Source: Nostoc punctiforme NIES-2108 | Lineage (GTDB): Bacteria > Cyanobacteriota > Cyanobacteriia > Cyanobacteriales > Nostocaceae | Assembly (NCBI GenBank): GCA_003326195.1 | Contig: LXQE01000169.1 | Location: forward strand, 1 to 62,237 | Length of the DNA: 62,237 nucleotides | Reading direction: 5' to 3' | Shown: positions 1-8,121 of the stretch, one piece after another | Layout: each line of letters begins with the position of its first letter | Numbering within the stretch: position 1 is the first letter of the stretch | Notes under the pieces: generated by a model | Seen by the model: only the letters and a program-made list of their open reading frames with translations | The model's database searches: none | Told to the model about the DNA's origin: nothing | Translations under genes and position numbers: made by a program

Positions 1-4
1 CTCT

Positions 5-195
5 ACAGCGACGAATTATTTGACCACAGCGACAAATAATTTGTCAAGTTCTTCAAGCTTGTAAGCTTCGCTCTAGAAGAATCTGATTTTTAGCGTTTCT
101 GATATGAAGCTATAGAAATTGTTTGAACAAGCAAGTAGAAGAATTTGGATTGCTGACAAAAAAATTGCCGTTTTGGTCAAATAATTTGTCCCTCT
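5..195. repeat. Imperfect 42-bp inverted repeats, transposon-end-like
   Basis: Bases 5-46 and the reverse complement of 154-195 match at about 33 of 42 positions. Each arm holds two spaced copies of a GACAAATTATTTG-like motif, and the shared core is AATTATTTGACCA. Motifs of the form GACAAATTATTTGTC repeated at an end are known for TnsB-family (Tn7/Tn5053-like, including cyanobacterial type V-K CAST) transposons. No transposase gene lies between the arms, so this would be a MITE-like remnant or a solo end. The rest of 1-252 holds no gene that I can see. Confidence 0.45.
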
Positions 196-252
196 ACAAC
201 ATCGAGTATCCGCAAAGCGATCGCTGATCCCGACCATGTTAACTACTACATC

Positions 253-696
253 TCAGCAGGATTTCAGCGAACTCGTCTTGTTGTCGATGCGCTCGATCGC
301 TAGGTTGGCGCGGTAGCCTCCCGCAGACTGCCGTAGTAACAGCGTCTTGTAGTTCGCACCGTCGTATAGACACCATGCGCTGCCAGTCCGGTTCCAGATT
401 GACGTGACCTTGTTGTTGAACACATATCCACCGATCGGGTTAGCCAGATTGGCAGAACCTTTGGCGAAATACGCAAAAGACCCGTTGTAGGTGGAGTTCG
501 TCCAGATGCAGAACTTGCCGGAGGGGCAGTCGGCCGAGTTGGCGGTCGCCGGGGAGGCGATGCCGACGGCAGTGACCAGGGAGGTCAGCGCGAGCAGCAG
601 CGTCAGGGCAGGGCGTGCAGTCTGGCGGGGCCGTAGCGAAGCGGCGGCGCTCTTATCGGCGGATGTTATGGGTCGCTCCTTCATCGGTTTTTCCAT
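253..696 (-). CDS. Secreted peptidase inhibitor, family I36-like
   Basis: The 147-residue protein has a basic N-terminus, a hydrophobic segment at about residues 29-50 (LTLLLALTSLVTAVGIA) and an Ala-x-Ala-type signal cleavage region. After it comes a small Cys-containing domain beginning DCPSGKFCIWTNSTYNG. That start and the following WNRTGSAWCLYDG pattern match peptidase inhibitor family I36 (SMPI-like), best known from Streptomyces and other actinobacteria. The gene is clearly more GC-rich than its neighbours, with GC-ending codons in the first third, which suggests acquisition from an actinobacterium (inference). It stands alone; about 290 bp of AT-rich DNA lies upstream with nothing recognisable. 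It would act outside the cell, target unknown. Confidence 0.7.
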   Translation of the reverse strand: MEKPMKERPITSADKSAAASLRPRQTARPALTLLLALTSLVTAVGIASPATANSADCPSGKFCIWTNSTYNGSFAYFAKGSANLANPIGGYVFNNKVTSIWNRTGSAWCLYDGANYKTLLLRQSAGGYRANLAIERIDNKTSSLKSC

Positions 697-988
697 TTAA
701 TGGGACTTTGTAGGAAATGCTGTTGTTCTCTGTTTACTGGCGTTGCTGTTACTCACTTGCATCGCCGACATAATTATCTGTCTGGCAGTTGGAAATTATG
801 CAATAAGCATTACGAATAAACACTTTATCAGTATTGTATTAAAGAGCCTAAATATTTCACAATCAGTCAAAAGCTATATATTAAGCAAATAGTAACCGTC
901 TATCTGCTGGCGTAGATATAGGAGTGCGAAAAATTTCGGAGTCTTCCAACCAATCGGCTAACACTCTTGATTCAACCTCAGATCCGTT

Positions 989-2839
989 TTAATTTCTCCC
1001 TGCCTTAAAGCCTTCACCACTCAGAAATTCTTCATTGATCAACAACAGAATTTTATCTGTGTCTTTCCCTTTGTTGGCATAACTAGCAGGGTTACTGGGG
1101 TCTTTTTTGTTTTCCATGCCGAACTTAGCATTATGGCTAATCACTTCATCCTTGTGAGCCTCAATCCAATCACGTACCAGCAAACCGTTACAGCCCGATA
1201 AATCTCTGAGTGCTTGGTTAGTAATTGCCAAGCGATCGCCCTCCCCAGTCGCCACAGTATCGTTATACAAACAAATTGCCTGATAAGACCGACGAATTTT
1301 TTCTACAGCTGCTAAAGTTGCTTTACTTCCCCAGACCTCAGCATCAGTCTTGGCTTGCCAGTCAATCTCTTCTTTGATGGGTGCAACCTTGGCAGGGATA
1401 ACCTTGGCGGCGGGGGCGATAGCTTGCCCTCCAGTTACCTTGTTCACCACCTCAATAACTTTCTGTTCTAGCCAAGAATCTAACTCAGTGACATTGAGGG
1501 TAACAGTAGTAGGTTGCGATGCCGTGCTTTCCATTGCGGTTTTCTCCTGTTGTAATTGTTTGTTGGCTATCTCTAATTGGTTATTACTATCTTCTAACTG
1601 GTTATTTATTTGCCGTAACTCTTTAATTTCTGCTTCTAATTGGACAACTCTCTGCTGTGCTTCTTGCAAAAGCTTTGCAACGTCAACACGATTTTTGTGG
1701 TGTTCAATCAGACGGCTGACTACCGATTGCTGATTTGGTAAATTCCATTGGGCTTGCAATTCCTTGAGATATTCAAAATCAGCAGGGATAGCCCGAACTT
1801 GAACTAGTTTTTCTTTCTCTGATGCATCTGGGAAGCCTACAGGCTTTGTGGTGTAGTAGTCTGCATACCCCAAAGTGGTTACAAGGTTTTGTAAATCCCG
1901 ATCAGTGGGAGCATCCTTAACAAAGTGTCCAGCACTCCGGGCAGCATGGAGCATTTTAGAACCCGTTGAACCCTGGCAATCCCTCTCTGTAGCCAGCGCT
2001 AAATATGCAGCCCGGAGCGCTTTGCAGTTGTCTTGTTCTTCCCCGTGTCGGAAATTTAGAATCGGTGCTTTATCTCCCTTATCCCCAAAGTACGCACGCA
2101 CAACCCGGTTAAGTGAACCGTTGCGGCGGCTGTCAATGGCGCGGTTTTGGGCTGCTACATCTGTAGGATTTTCCTTAGCCACCTCTGCCAACAGTGCTTT
2201 AGTTGATGGTTCTTTTCTTAGCCAGTTCAACCGCTCAATGATGTAACTAGCAGGATAAAGGGTAGCGATCACAAATACTGGCTGATCTCCCCGTTTCTTC
2301 CCTTGGCCAGTGAACATTACCTGATAGCTTTGACCCTCAACAGCCGCAAACTTAGCACGAGCGAGAATTTCATGGGGACGGCGGCCAGTGGCAGCAATTA
2401 ACCCTACTGCTACCTCATGCAGGTCTTGGGATTCTAGCAATTTACCCGTTACCTCTAAATATTCGTCTGGGCTGATTTCCTGACCATTGTCTAGGCGTAA
2501 GCTTACCCGTGTGGTTTCGTTGCGTTCTTCCCAGTCTTTCTTATCCAGACCACACAGCAATAAAACATAGTGCTTTAACTCATAACCTGTTACGTTGCCT
2601 TGAGCATCATGCTTGGGTACAGAATCAGCGTTTTTCCCTTGCTCTAGTGGCAACGACTTAAATTTCTTGTAGAAGCCAGCCCGACTCAGCACAGTGCCTA
2701 AGCTTTTAATGCTGTAGTTAGTGTTGGTATTTATCCACTCGTTAAACTTCTCACAGTGTAGCTTGATCTCTTCAAGGCTTTGCAAATCTTTGACGGCAAC
2801 AAAGAGTTGATCTACTTGCTCCTGAACTGCTTTAGACAT
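989..2839 (-). CDS. Telomere resolvase (protelomerase)-like protein
   Basis: The 616-residue protein has an N-terminal region resembling telomere resolvases, i.e. tyrosine-recombinase-fold enzymes that make hairpin ends. Visible features are TGRRPHEIL at 151-159 (candidate catalytic Arg), TGQGKKRGD at about 177-185 (candidate hairpin Lys) and CKALRAAY at 272-279, a K-x-x-R like that of phage resolvases. LGYADYYTTKPV at 323-334 sits where the His...Tyr motif should be, but the usual His and the standard-spaced Tyr are absent, so Y325, Y328 or Y329 might serve or the enzyme may not cleave. A coiled coil (about 385-435) and a conserved C-terminal domain of unknown function follow. A GGGGA ribosome site precedes the ATG. 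A decayed second copy lies at 60651-61301. It could act in plasmid end or dimer resolution, or only in DNA binding. Confidence 0.6.
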   Translation of the reverse strand: MSKAVQEQVDQLFVAVKDLQSLEEIKLHCEKFNEWINTNTNYSIKSLGTVLSRAGFYKKFKSLPLEQGKNADSVPKHDAQGNVTGYELKHYVLLLCGLDKKDWEERNETTRVSLRLDNGQEISPDEYLEVTGKLLESQDLHEVAVGLIAATGRRPHEILARAKFAAVEGQSYQVMFTGQGKKRGDQPVFVIATLYPASYIIERLNWLRKEPSTKALLAEVAKENPTDVAAQNRAIDSRRNGSLNRVVRAYFGDKGDKAPILNFRHGEEQDNCKALRAAYLALATERDCQGSTGSKMLHAARSAGHFVKDAPTDRDLQNLVTTLGYADYYTTKPVGFPDASEKEKLVQVRAIPADFEYLKELQAQWNLPNQQSVVSRLIEHHKNRVDVAKLLQEAQQRVVQLEAEIKELRQINNQLEDSNNQLEIANKQLQQEKTAMESTASQPTTVTLNVTELDSWLEQKVIEVVNKVTGGQAIAPAAKVIPAKVAPIKEEIDWQAKTDAEVWGSKATLAAVEKIRRSYQAICLYNDTVATGEGDRLAITNQALRDLSGCNGLLVRDWIEAHKDEVISHNAKFGMENKKDPSNPASYANKGKDTDKILLLINEEFLSGEGFKAGRN

Positions 2840-2868
2840 CTGACTGACTCCCCTTTATTTCTAAGCTG

Positions 2869-2965
2869 TTATTAATTTAACTAACAAGTTAGCTAAAGTC
2901 AATAATCTGTGAAATATTTATAACACGTTATTAAATGTTATAACAGATTGAGCTACGCTAATAAC
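2869..2965 (-). promoter_or_regulatory. Operator-like palindromes upstream of resolvase-like gene
   Basis: The AT-rich segment directly upstream of the resolvase-like ATG carries clustered GTTAT/ATAAC words. They include CTAACAAGTTAG (2881-2892), ATAACACGTTAT (2920-2931) and the perfect palindrome GTTATAAC (2937-2944), plus AATAAC at 2960-2965. Such clusters are typical of autoregulatory operators or partition sites. Function is inferred only. Confidence 0.35.
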
Positions 2966-3029
2966 AGGTTGAAAAAACCACAGAAAAAGCGGGCTACTAA
3001 CCCGCAGCTTAAAAATAAAAGGTATTCTC

Positions 3030-3191
3030 ATGTTACTCACAATTGCTAAACCTCAACAATTCCAACCTACTAGCGACTACTTTGACGGAGAATTCGACGC
3101 GGCGATTGGATTACCACCCAAAAGCCAGGATGGAGACTACTGGCGGGGATATCTCGCCAAGGTAAACGAGACTGGTAACACACCGTTCTAA
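3030..3191 (+). CDS. Small acidic protein, 53 aa
   Basis: The ORF has an ATG preceded by AAAGG at suitable spacing and encodes a 53-residue protein, MLLTIAKPQQ... with the core FDGEFDAAIGLPPKS followed by DYWRGYLAKV. I do not know its function. It looks coding because it has a ribosome site, lies between a short upstream hairpin (GCGGG/CCCGC, 2989-3005) and a strong downstream hairpin terminator, and its sequence is acidic and aromatic like other small plasmid proteins. It is divergent from the resolvase-like gene, and the two may share the operator region. Confidence 0.55.
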   Translation: MLLTIAKPQQFQPTSDYFDGEFDAAIGLPPKSQDGDYWRGYLAKVNETGNTPF

Positions 3192-3197
3192 AACCCA

Positions 3198-3226
3198 AAG
3201 GGAGGCTAACAACCTCCCTTAATTTT
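3198..3226. terminator. Hairpin terminator (bidirectional)
   Basis: AAGGGAGG (3198-3205) and CCTCCCTT (3213-3220) form an 8-bp stem with a 7-nt loop, followed by AATTTTG. It sits between two convergent genes (3030-3191 plus, 3229-3735 minus), so it can end both transcripts. Confidence 0.7.
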
Positions 3227-3228
3227 GC

Positions 3229-3735
3229 TTACTTTGTCAATTTCTCTTGTGGCTGTATCACGGAGTTAACTGGTTGATTTGTAAATCTGCCAGCGATCGC
3301 ACCCACGGACAATAGCCCGATCATGCTGAAAATGATTAGCTTAATTGGCAAGTCGCTAATGCTAAAGACGTGTAGCGATCGCTTCTCAAATTCCCAGTTA
3401 ACCATCATAAATTGCACTGGATTAAAATCAAACCACTCTTGACTTTTGATTAACTCAACATTGCATTGGCTAAATTGTTGATGTAATTCACCCTCTACAT
3501 CTGCCATATCCTCTACATAAATAGTCTTGAGGATTTTCACGTTACAAGGTGGTTGATTCCTATGAAAGTTATCAAGTCGAGCTTCGGGATTACGAGATAA
3601 CCCAATTTTGCAACGACGGAGGTAACAACCAGGAATTAGCCCGTGATAGCCCTCTGCTTCCATTAAATAGATAAATCCCGGCTCATGGTCATTTTTAGGC
3701 TGATAGATAATTGTCGTAATATCATCCAACTTCAT
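3229..3735 (-). CDS. GIY-YIG-type (T5orf172/MUG113-like) protein with membrane anchor
   Basis: The protein has 168 residues. Residues 19-50 read PGFIYLMEAEGYHG...RRCKIGLSRNPEAR, the G-(I/F)-Y...K-I-G...R pattern of the T5orf172/MUG113 branch of GIY-YIG nucleases. A conserved LHQQF and EWFDF follow. Near the C-terminus, LPIKLIIFSMIGLLSVGAIAG is a single transmembrane helix, which is unusual for this nuclease family. It is the last gene of a minus-strand operon, starting 4 bp after the ATPase gene. It may nick or bind DNA at the membrane with that ATPase (inference). Confidence 0.6.
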   Translation of the reverse strand: MKLDDITTIIYQPKNDHEPGFIYLMEAEGYHGLIPGCYLRRCKIGLSRNPEARLDNFHRNQPPCNVKILKTIYVEDMADVEGELHQQFSQCNVELIKSQEWFDFNPVQFMMVNWEFEKRSLHVFSISDLPIKLIIFSMIGLLSVGAIAGRFTNQPVNSVIQPQEKLTK

Positions 3736-3739
3736 ATAT

Positions 3740-5911
3740 TTATTTCCAAACTATTTTATTAGAAACTGTTATTTTTTTGCAGTTCAAACAGTAATATCTT
3801 TTATCCTTTCTTACGGTTAAATTTGCGTGACCACAGTGGGGACAATAAGGCTTTGTGTCACTTGGGCGGCTACCCCCTATAGTGGAAAATGACGCGGCAG
3901 ACATCACCGTGTCAGTGCTTGCTATGCTTTGGTTTAAGGTATCGCGTGTCAATCTCGTGTAACCCGTGTCAGGGGACTTTGCAACTCTTGCCAGTCGCTT
4001 TGTCTCTTCTATCTCTTGATAGTTGAAGCTAACTTTATCGAGATTAGGTAAAAAATAAAGCTTAGGTGAACGAGAATCGACTACTAAGGCTACTCTCAAT
4101 AATCTGGCATCGTCGGTAACTAGCTCATTCTTATGTTCGATGTATTCTTCAATAGCGTCTAAATTGCGAGTCAACTTAGCTAGGTTAGACTCGCTGTTTT
4201 TGCCCTTTCCGTAGGTATTTAGGTAATGTCTAATTTTGGAAATGCCAATGATGATTTCGGTAAAAAGTGACCGATCATCATTGGTAAAACCTGGGATTTG
4301 TTTGGTCATCACTGATTGACCCGACACAATCCAACCAATGTTATTGTGACCAAACTGTTTTAAAATCTTCTTAAGGTTTTCCCCTGCCTTGTATGGCTCA
4401 CTGCAAGAATTCAGCGTGTTATCTAATTCATCCCATGCCCAAATTTGAAAGAAGTTAGCAGCGAATGTGGGGTTTTGAACTCGAAAATTTCCGTCATCTA
4501 GGCAATCATCAAAGGATTTAATCGCGGCTGTGGTATCGCCATATTTAAGGAAATGCTCTAAAGGATAGTTGCTATCTTTGAGTGAAGCAACAGCACCAGG
4601 ATAAGACACCGTAACCAGAGTGTGAGGTACTTTCTCACCCTTGCCAGTATTGCCGCGAGTGCATCCAGCTTTGAGGATTTCGCTAATCATTACCGCAGTG
4701 GTTGGGGTTTTACCAACGCCCGGATCTGCAATCAGCCGATAGCGGATTGGGTGACTGACTACATAGTTGATAAATTCGTCAGGAGTCCCAACCATCAACT
4801 TAATTTCATCTGCTTTGATGGCTGGCCCCATACGGTAGCTGACCACAATACAATCGGTTATTTCCAGCTTGCGAACGCTTGTTATTTTGAATAGTCCCAG
4901 CTTTTTAGCCAGCGTGTCAGAATGCTTGCTGATTGCTTCTGCAATGGCTAAGGTATGCACAGACCGGGAATAGCCATAACCAATGTCTACAACGCCGTCA
5001 GGCTTCACCTGAAAGCCTTTAACGCTCAAAGCCAACCTGATATCAGTAAACAAAGTACGCGCTATTTCGTTGGCGATTTTCCCGTTGATATCAAAGCCAA
5101 AGTCACCATACACGGGTTCTATTAAATCACCTGCCAATTGTTGCTGTAGCTGACCTACGCGCTCGTTTAGTAGCTCGATTTGCTCTATATAGTTTTGGCG
5201 CTCATTGGCGATCGCTTCCCCAACCTCATCTAAATTTTCGTTGTAGCTACTTGCCAAACTTTTGATAATCTCGGCTTTACTTTGATGACCATGCGCTACC
5301 TTCTCACCCCAGTTTTGCAACCTTCTGAATAGCTGCATAGCTTCAGAGGTAATAGAATCGTGTTCATGATAAATCTTTTCTAATTCCTGTGACTTGGCAA
5401 GTTGAAAGCGTTTGTTAGCCTCCGCTTCTACTTGAGTTTTAAAGTTCAATTCCCATTGCTCAGTCTCACTTTCCAGATATTCAATACGCTGGGTATCTTT
5501 TTGAGTCTGTGTAGATAATTGATTTAACTTGGCTTGCAGTTGAGCAATGAGAGCTGTGCTTTCTAGTTTGTTATGACCTAACGAGTTGATGGTATTTCTC
5601 GCTTCTTTAAGTTCATCTTTCAAAGATTCTAGCTCGCTAGCAACAGTGGCTAACCTTGACTTGCTCCTTTCAAAATCCCTGATGATTTTATGCAGCGTTT
5701 GACCTGCTTGTTCATTCTTACTTTCGGCATGGGTTAATAGTCTTTGTGATTTAGTATCCGCGACTAGATAAGTAATAAAACTTGCTGGCAACGCCCCTAT
5801 ACCAAGCATAGAGATTAGTTTGGCTGTATCGTTGGTAAACCCTCCAGAAGCAAATGCCAAGCCAGTACAGAAGCCAAATACACCAAGTCCTAACCTGTGT
5901 ATTGCTTTCAT
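3740..5911 (-). CDS. Membrane-anchored coiled-coil P-loop ATPase with C-terminal zinc ribbon
   Basis: The 723-residue protein begins with two hydrophobic segments (about residues 7-25 and 33-50). A long coiled coil follows at about 60-260, then a P-loop domain with GVGKT at about 397-401 and a Walker-B-like IWAWDELDN near 485. The C-terminal C-P-H-C-G...C-L-N-C zinc ribbon lies at about 692-715. The layout recalls membrane-bound DNA motors or coupling proteins of plasmids, but I cannot place it in FtsK, TraD or VirB4. Its ATG overlaps the stop of the upstream gene (4-bp ATGA), so translation is coupled. A role in plasmid transfer or segregation is inference. Confidence 0.55.
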   Translation of the reverse strand: MKAIHRLGLGVFGFCTGLAFASGGFTNDTAKLISMLGIGALPASFITYLVADTKSQRLLTHAESKNEQAGQTLHKIIRDFERSKSRLATVASELESLKDELKEARNTINSLGHNKLESTALIAQLQAKLNQLSTQTQKDTQRIEYLESETEQWELNFKTQVEAEANKRFQLAKSQELEKIYHEHDSITSEAMQLFRRLQNWGEKVAHGHQSKAEIIKSLASSYNENLDEVGEAIANERQNYIEQIELLNERVGQLQQQLAGDLIEPVYGDFGFDINGKIANEIARTLFTDIRLALSVKGFQVKPDGVVDIGYGYSRSVHTLAIAEAISKHSDTLAKKLGLFKITSVRKLEITDCIVVSYRMGPAIKADEIKLMVGTPDEFINYVVSHPIRYRLIADPGVGKTPTTAVMISEILKAGCTRGNTGKGEKVPHTLVTVSYPGAVASLKDSNYPLEHFLKYGDTTAAIKSFDDCLDDGNFRVQNPTFAANFFQIWAWDELDNTLNSCSEPYKAGENLKKILKQFGHNNIGWIVSGQSVMTKQIPGFTNDDRSLFTEIIIGISKIRHYLNTYGKGKNSESNLAKLTRNLDAIEEYIEHKNELVTDDARLLRVALVVDSRSPKLYFLPNLDKVSFNYQEIEETKRLARVAKSPDTGYTRLTRDTLNQSIASTDTVMSAASFSTIGGSRPSDTKPYCPHCGHANLTVRKDKRYYCLNCKKITVSNKIVWK

Positions 5912-6582
5912 TGCTTCACCTCTATATAATCGCCTAACTGTGCCTTAAAGCTTGATAATTTCCCTTGAGACTCAACAGTTTTTAGCCGTGATTCCTCAGC
6001 TTTAATGGAGGCTTGCAACAGTTTTTGATTTAGTTCGTCTTTGCTATGAACGGAAATGCTTGTATCGGCAACCGTCTTCACTTGGTTGACATCTAAAACA
6101 ACTGATTTTTGGGTAGTTACTTCTTTTTGATTAAGGTAATCCAAATAATTCCCCTTAACTTTCTCAATTTCAGTAGCTCCTTGAATGCCAGCACTAAAAG
6201 CCTTTGAGTGCTTACCAATAACAGTAAATTTCTCGCGTGTCAGGTCGAGCGCTGCCCCCGTAAGTTTTAATGCTCGTGTAGAACCTTCATAGATTTTCAT
6301 ACCTTTATCTAGCTGGCTTTGAGTTGCTTGTGGGAGAGTTTCGGGAGGATTTAACGGATCTGAAATATGGTATTGATTGGGCTGGAATGGTGGCATCATT
6401 CCCGGTATTAAATCCGGCGTGACGGTCAACAATCCAGGAATACGGCTATTTATAGGAATGGCGGTAGATGTGGTAGGTGTGGCAGATACGGAGTTAGTGC
6501 TAGATGGTGAGTTGACTTTACCTCTTGCCAGCTTTTCTGCTACAGCTTGAGCCGCTGCTTTTGTAGTGTCGATTTTAGCCAT
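5908..6582 (-). CDS. Hypothetical plasmid protein, Pro/Ser/Thr-rich N-terminus
   Basis: The protein has 224 residues and I do not recognise it. The first 100 residues are low-complexity and rich in Ser, Thr and Pro, followed by a helical segment with NPPETLPQATQSQLDKG. The C-terminal third (ASIKAEESRLKTVESQG) is predicted coiled coil. It overlaps the ATPase gene by 4 bp and the upstream small gene by 8 bp, so it is probably a partner of the ATPase, perhaps contacting its coiled coil. Confidence 0.45.
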   Translation of the reverse strand: MAKIDTTKAAAQAVAEKLARGKVNSPSSTNSVSATPTTSTAIPINSRIPGLLTVTPDLIPGMMPPFQPNQYHISDPLNPPETLPQATQSQLDKGMKIYEGSTRALKLTGAALDLTREKFTVIGKHSKAFSAGIQGATEIEKVKGNYLDYLNQKEVTTQKSVVLDVNQVKTVADTSISVHSKDELNQKLLQASIKAEESRLKTVESQGKLSSFKAQLGDYIEVKQ

Positions 6583-6763
6583 TGTTCAAAAATTTTCGAG
6601 TGTTTAGTAGGGATTGGTACTTAATTTCTAATTGCCTAAATGCCTTGTCTATTTCGCTAAACTCAAGTGCTAATTCCTCATCTAAGTCATATTTCTTCAG
6701 GACTTTGTTTAGCTCTTTCTCATCCGTCTTTGCATTCTCAATTTGACTATTTAGTTCGTCCAT
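6575..6763 (-). CDS. Small coiled-coil protein, 62 aa
   Basis: A highly charged helical protein (MDELNSQIENAKTDEKELNK onward) that is almost entirely coiled coil. The internal ATG at 6763 was chosen over an upstream TTG at 6799, because the extra residues would be hydrophobic and out of character. It overlaps the next gene by 8 bp in the same operon. It is possibly a small structural partner of the neighbouring coiled-coil proteins; function unknown. Confidence 0.45.
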   Translation of the reverse strand: MDELNSQIENAKTDEKELNKVLKKYDLDEELALEFSEIDKAFRQLEIKYQSLLNTRKFLNNG

Positions 6764-6849
6764 ATTGCTAATAAGAAATTGCAAAATTAAAAAAGCCAAT
6801 CAGCGAACTTATCTGAATATGCGTCATGGCTTTGATATTTTTTAGCAAA

Positions 6850-7059
6850 TTATTTGAGCTTTGTGAGAGCTAGATATTCAACATCATCAATAGCCGCTAA
6901 CACCTCATTTAGTGCTTGAACTGCGTCGCCTAACATCAAATCATTGTTAGTTGAAAAATATTCATGCTGTTGGATTTTCTGATAGTTAGCATCGCTCAAA
7001 ACTACTTGTAAGGATGCTGAACAACCTCTCAGAATTGCTTTGATTTGTTCTGTATTCAT
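6850..7059 (-). CDS. Hypothetical small protein, 69 aa
   Basis: MNTEQIKAILRGCSASLQVV onward: a short soluble helical protein without a motif I recognise. The ATG start lies in the same direction as, and close to, its minus-strand neighbours, so it is probably part of the 8.5-3.2 kb transcription unit. Confidence 0.4.
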   Translation of the reverse strand: MNTEQIKAILRGCSASLQVVLSDANYQKIQQHEYFSTNNDLMLGDAVQALNEVLAAIDDVEYLALTKLK

Positions 7060-7169
7060 GAGATAATTTTTCTGTAGTTTTCATCGGCGGAGACTGCATT
7101 TCATTTGCTATTCACAGGCGATCGCTTACTTTGTCCGAGACAGCGATTGCTTTGTATTGCCACCAAAAA

Positions 7170-7406
7170 TCATTCTGTAAAACCTTCAAACCGAGATACT
7201 TCTAACTCAGCATTAGCAGCTGATTCCAAGTAGTTGAAATATTGCTTAACGTCACCAAGAGCTACATCACAATCAAAACGCAAGCCTTTAAACTGTGGAT
7301 GCTGGCGAATTTGCCCAAGTAATTCCTGAGCTTGAGCAACTAGCTCTGGTAAGGAATTACCGCTCATATTTACCTCTGATTCAATGCCGGAAATTGTAAA
7401 AGTCAT
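7170..7406 (-). CDS. Hypothetical small protein, 78 aa
   Basis: MTFTISGIESEVNMSGNSLP onward, a small acidic protein. A second ATG lies at residue 14 (MSGNS) and could be the true start. No family recognised. It is same-strand and spaced like an operon member between the 69- and 214-residue proteins. Confidence 0.4.
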   Translation of the reverse strand: MTFTISGIESEVNMSGNSLPELVAQAQELLGQIRQHPQFKGLRFDCDVALGDVKQYFNYLESAANAELEVSRFEGFTE

Positions 7407-7473
7407 GGCGTTAGTACTCTTTCTAATAACCAGTTAACAAAGTCGAGGGGAGATAACAGGATGTTGATCGCTC

Positions 7474-8118
7474 TCACGCGATTAGCTTTTTTCCCAGTTC
7501 GGTGATGATGCCTTCAATTTCTTGGGTCAGGTCAGTTTCATCTGGGGTAACTTCTGGCTTTTGTTGTGCAAGTCCAGCCAAATCTCTAATCGCTCCCAAA
7601 TATCCTTGCTTTTGGTGTTGCCAGTGCTGATTGATACTCTCTGTTAGTTCCGTATCTCGCACAGCCAAGTTATTTAGAATCAGTTGGTTCTTAACTTGGG
7701 CTATAGCGTCTACTGCTGCAATTTCTTCTGATGCCTGCCTAGTTAGCTGTTCAATCAGCGTCATTTGGGCGTTAGGGCTTGATCCGGGGGTAGGGGCTGT
7801 TAGATGTTGCTGTTGCCCTTGTAGGGATAGGGCATTTTGTGGCTGTTCTGTAGCTGGCTCAGATGTTTGCTGTGTTAAATTTTGTGAATTTTCAGGTAAC
7901 TCTGAGGTGCTAGCCACAGTTGGTAATTCTGGCTGAAAGTATGAGGCGATCGCTTCTAAATCTAATTCCGAAACTGCCTTTACAGTGTCGAAATCATTAG
8001 GGCGAACATGGCTTAAAGCCAGTCTCAAGCTCTGTTCCGTGGTCATATATCTTAAGCAAGCATCATGAATGCTTACTGTGTCTGCTGTTGGTGCTGTGGT
8101 TCTCTTCCGTGTTGCCAT
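7474..8118 (-). CDS. Hypothetical plasmid protein, Gln-rich, 214 aa
   Basis: It begins MATRKRTTAPTADTVSIHDA, with a basic N-terminus. A Gln/Ser/Thr-rich linker (about residues 75-115) leads into a helical C-terminal half (EQLTRQASEEIAAVDAIAQV). No catalytic motif is visible. Only 3 bp separate it from the upstream HTH-like gene, so the two are cotranscribed. It might be a DNA-binding or relaxosome-like accessory protein, but that is a guess from context. Confidence 0.4.
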   Translation of the reverse strand: MATRKRTTAPTADTVSIHDACLRYMTTEQSLRLALSHVRPNDFDTVKAVSELDLEAIASYFQPELPTVASTSELPENSQNLTQQTSEPATEQPQNALSLQGQQQHLTAPTPGSSPNAQMTLIEQLTRQASEEIAAVDAIAQVKNQLILNNLAVRDTELTESINQHWQHQKQGYLGAIRDLAGLAQQKPEVTPDETDLTQEIEGIITELGKKLIA

Positions 8119-8121
8119 GAT

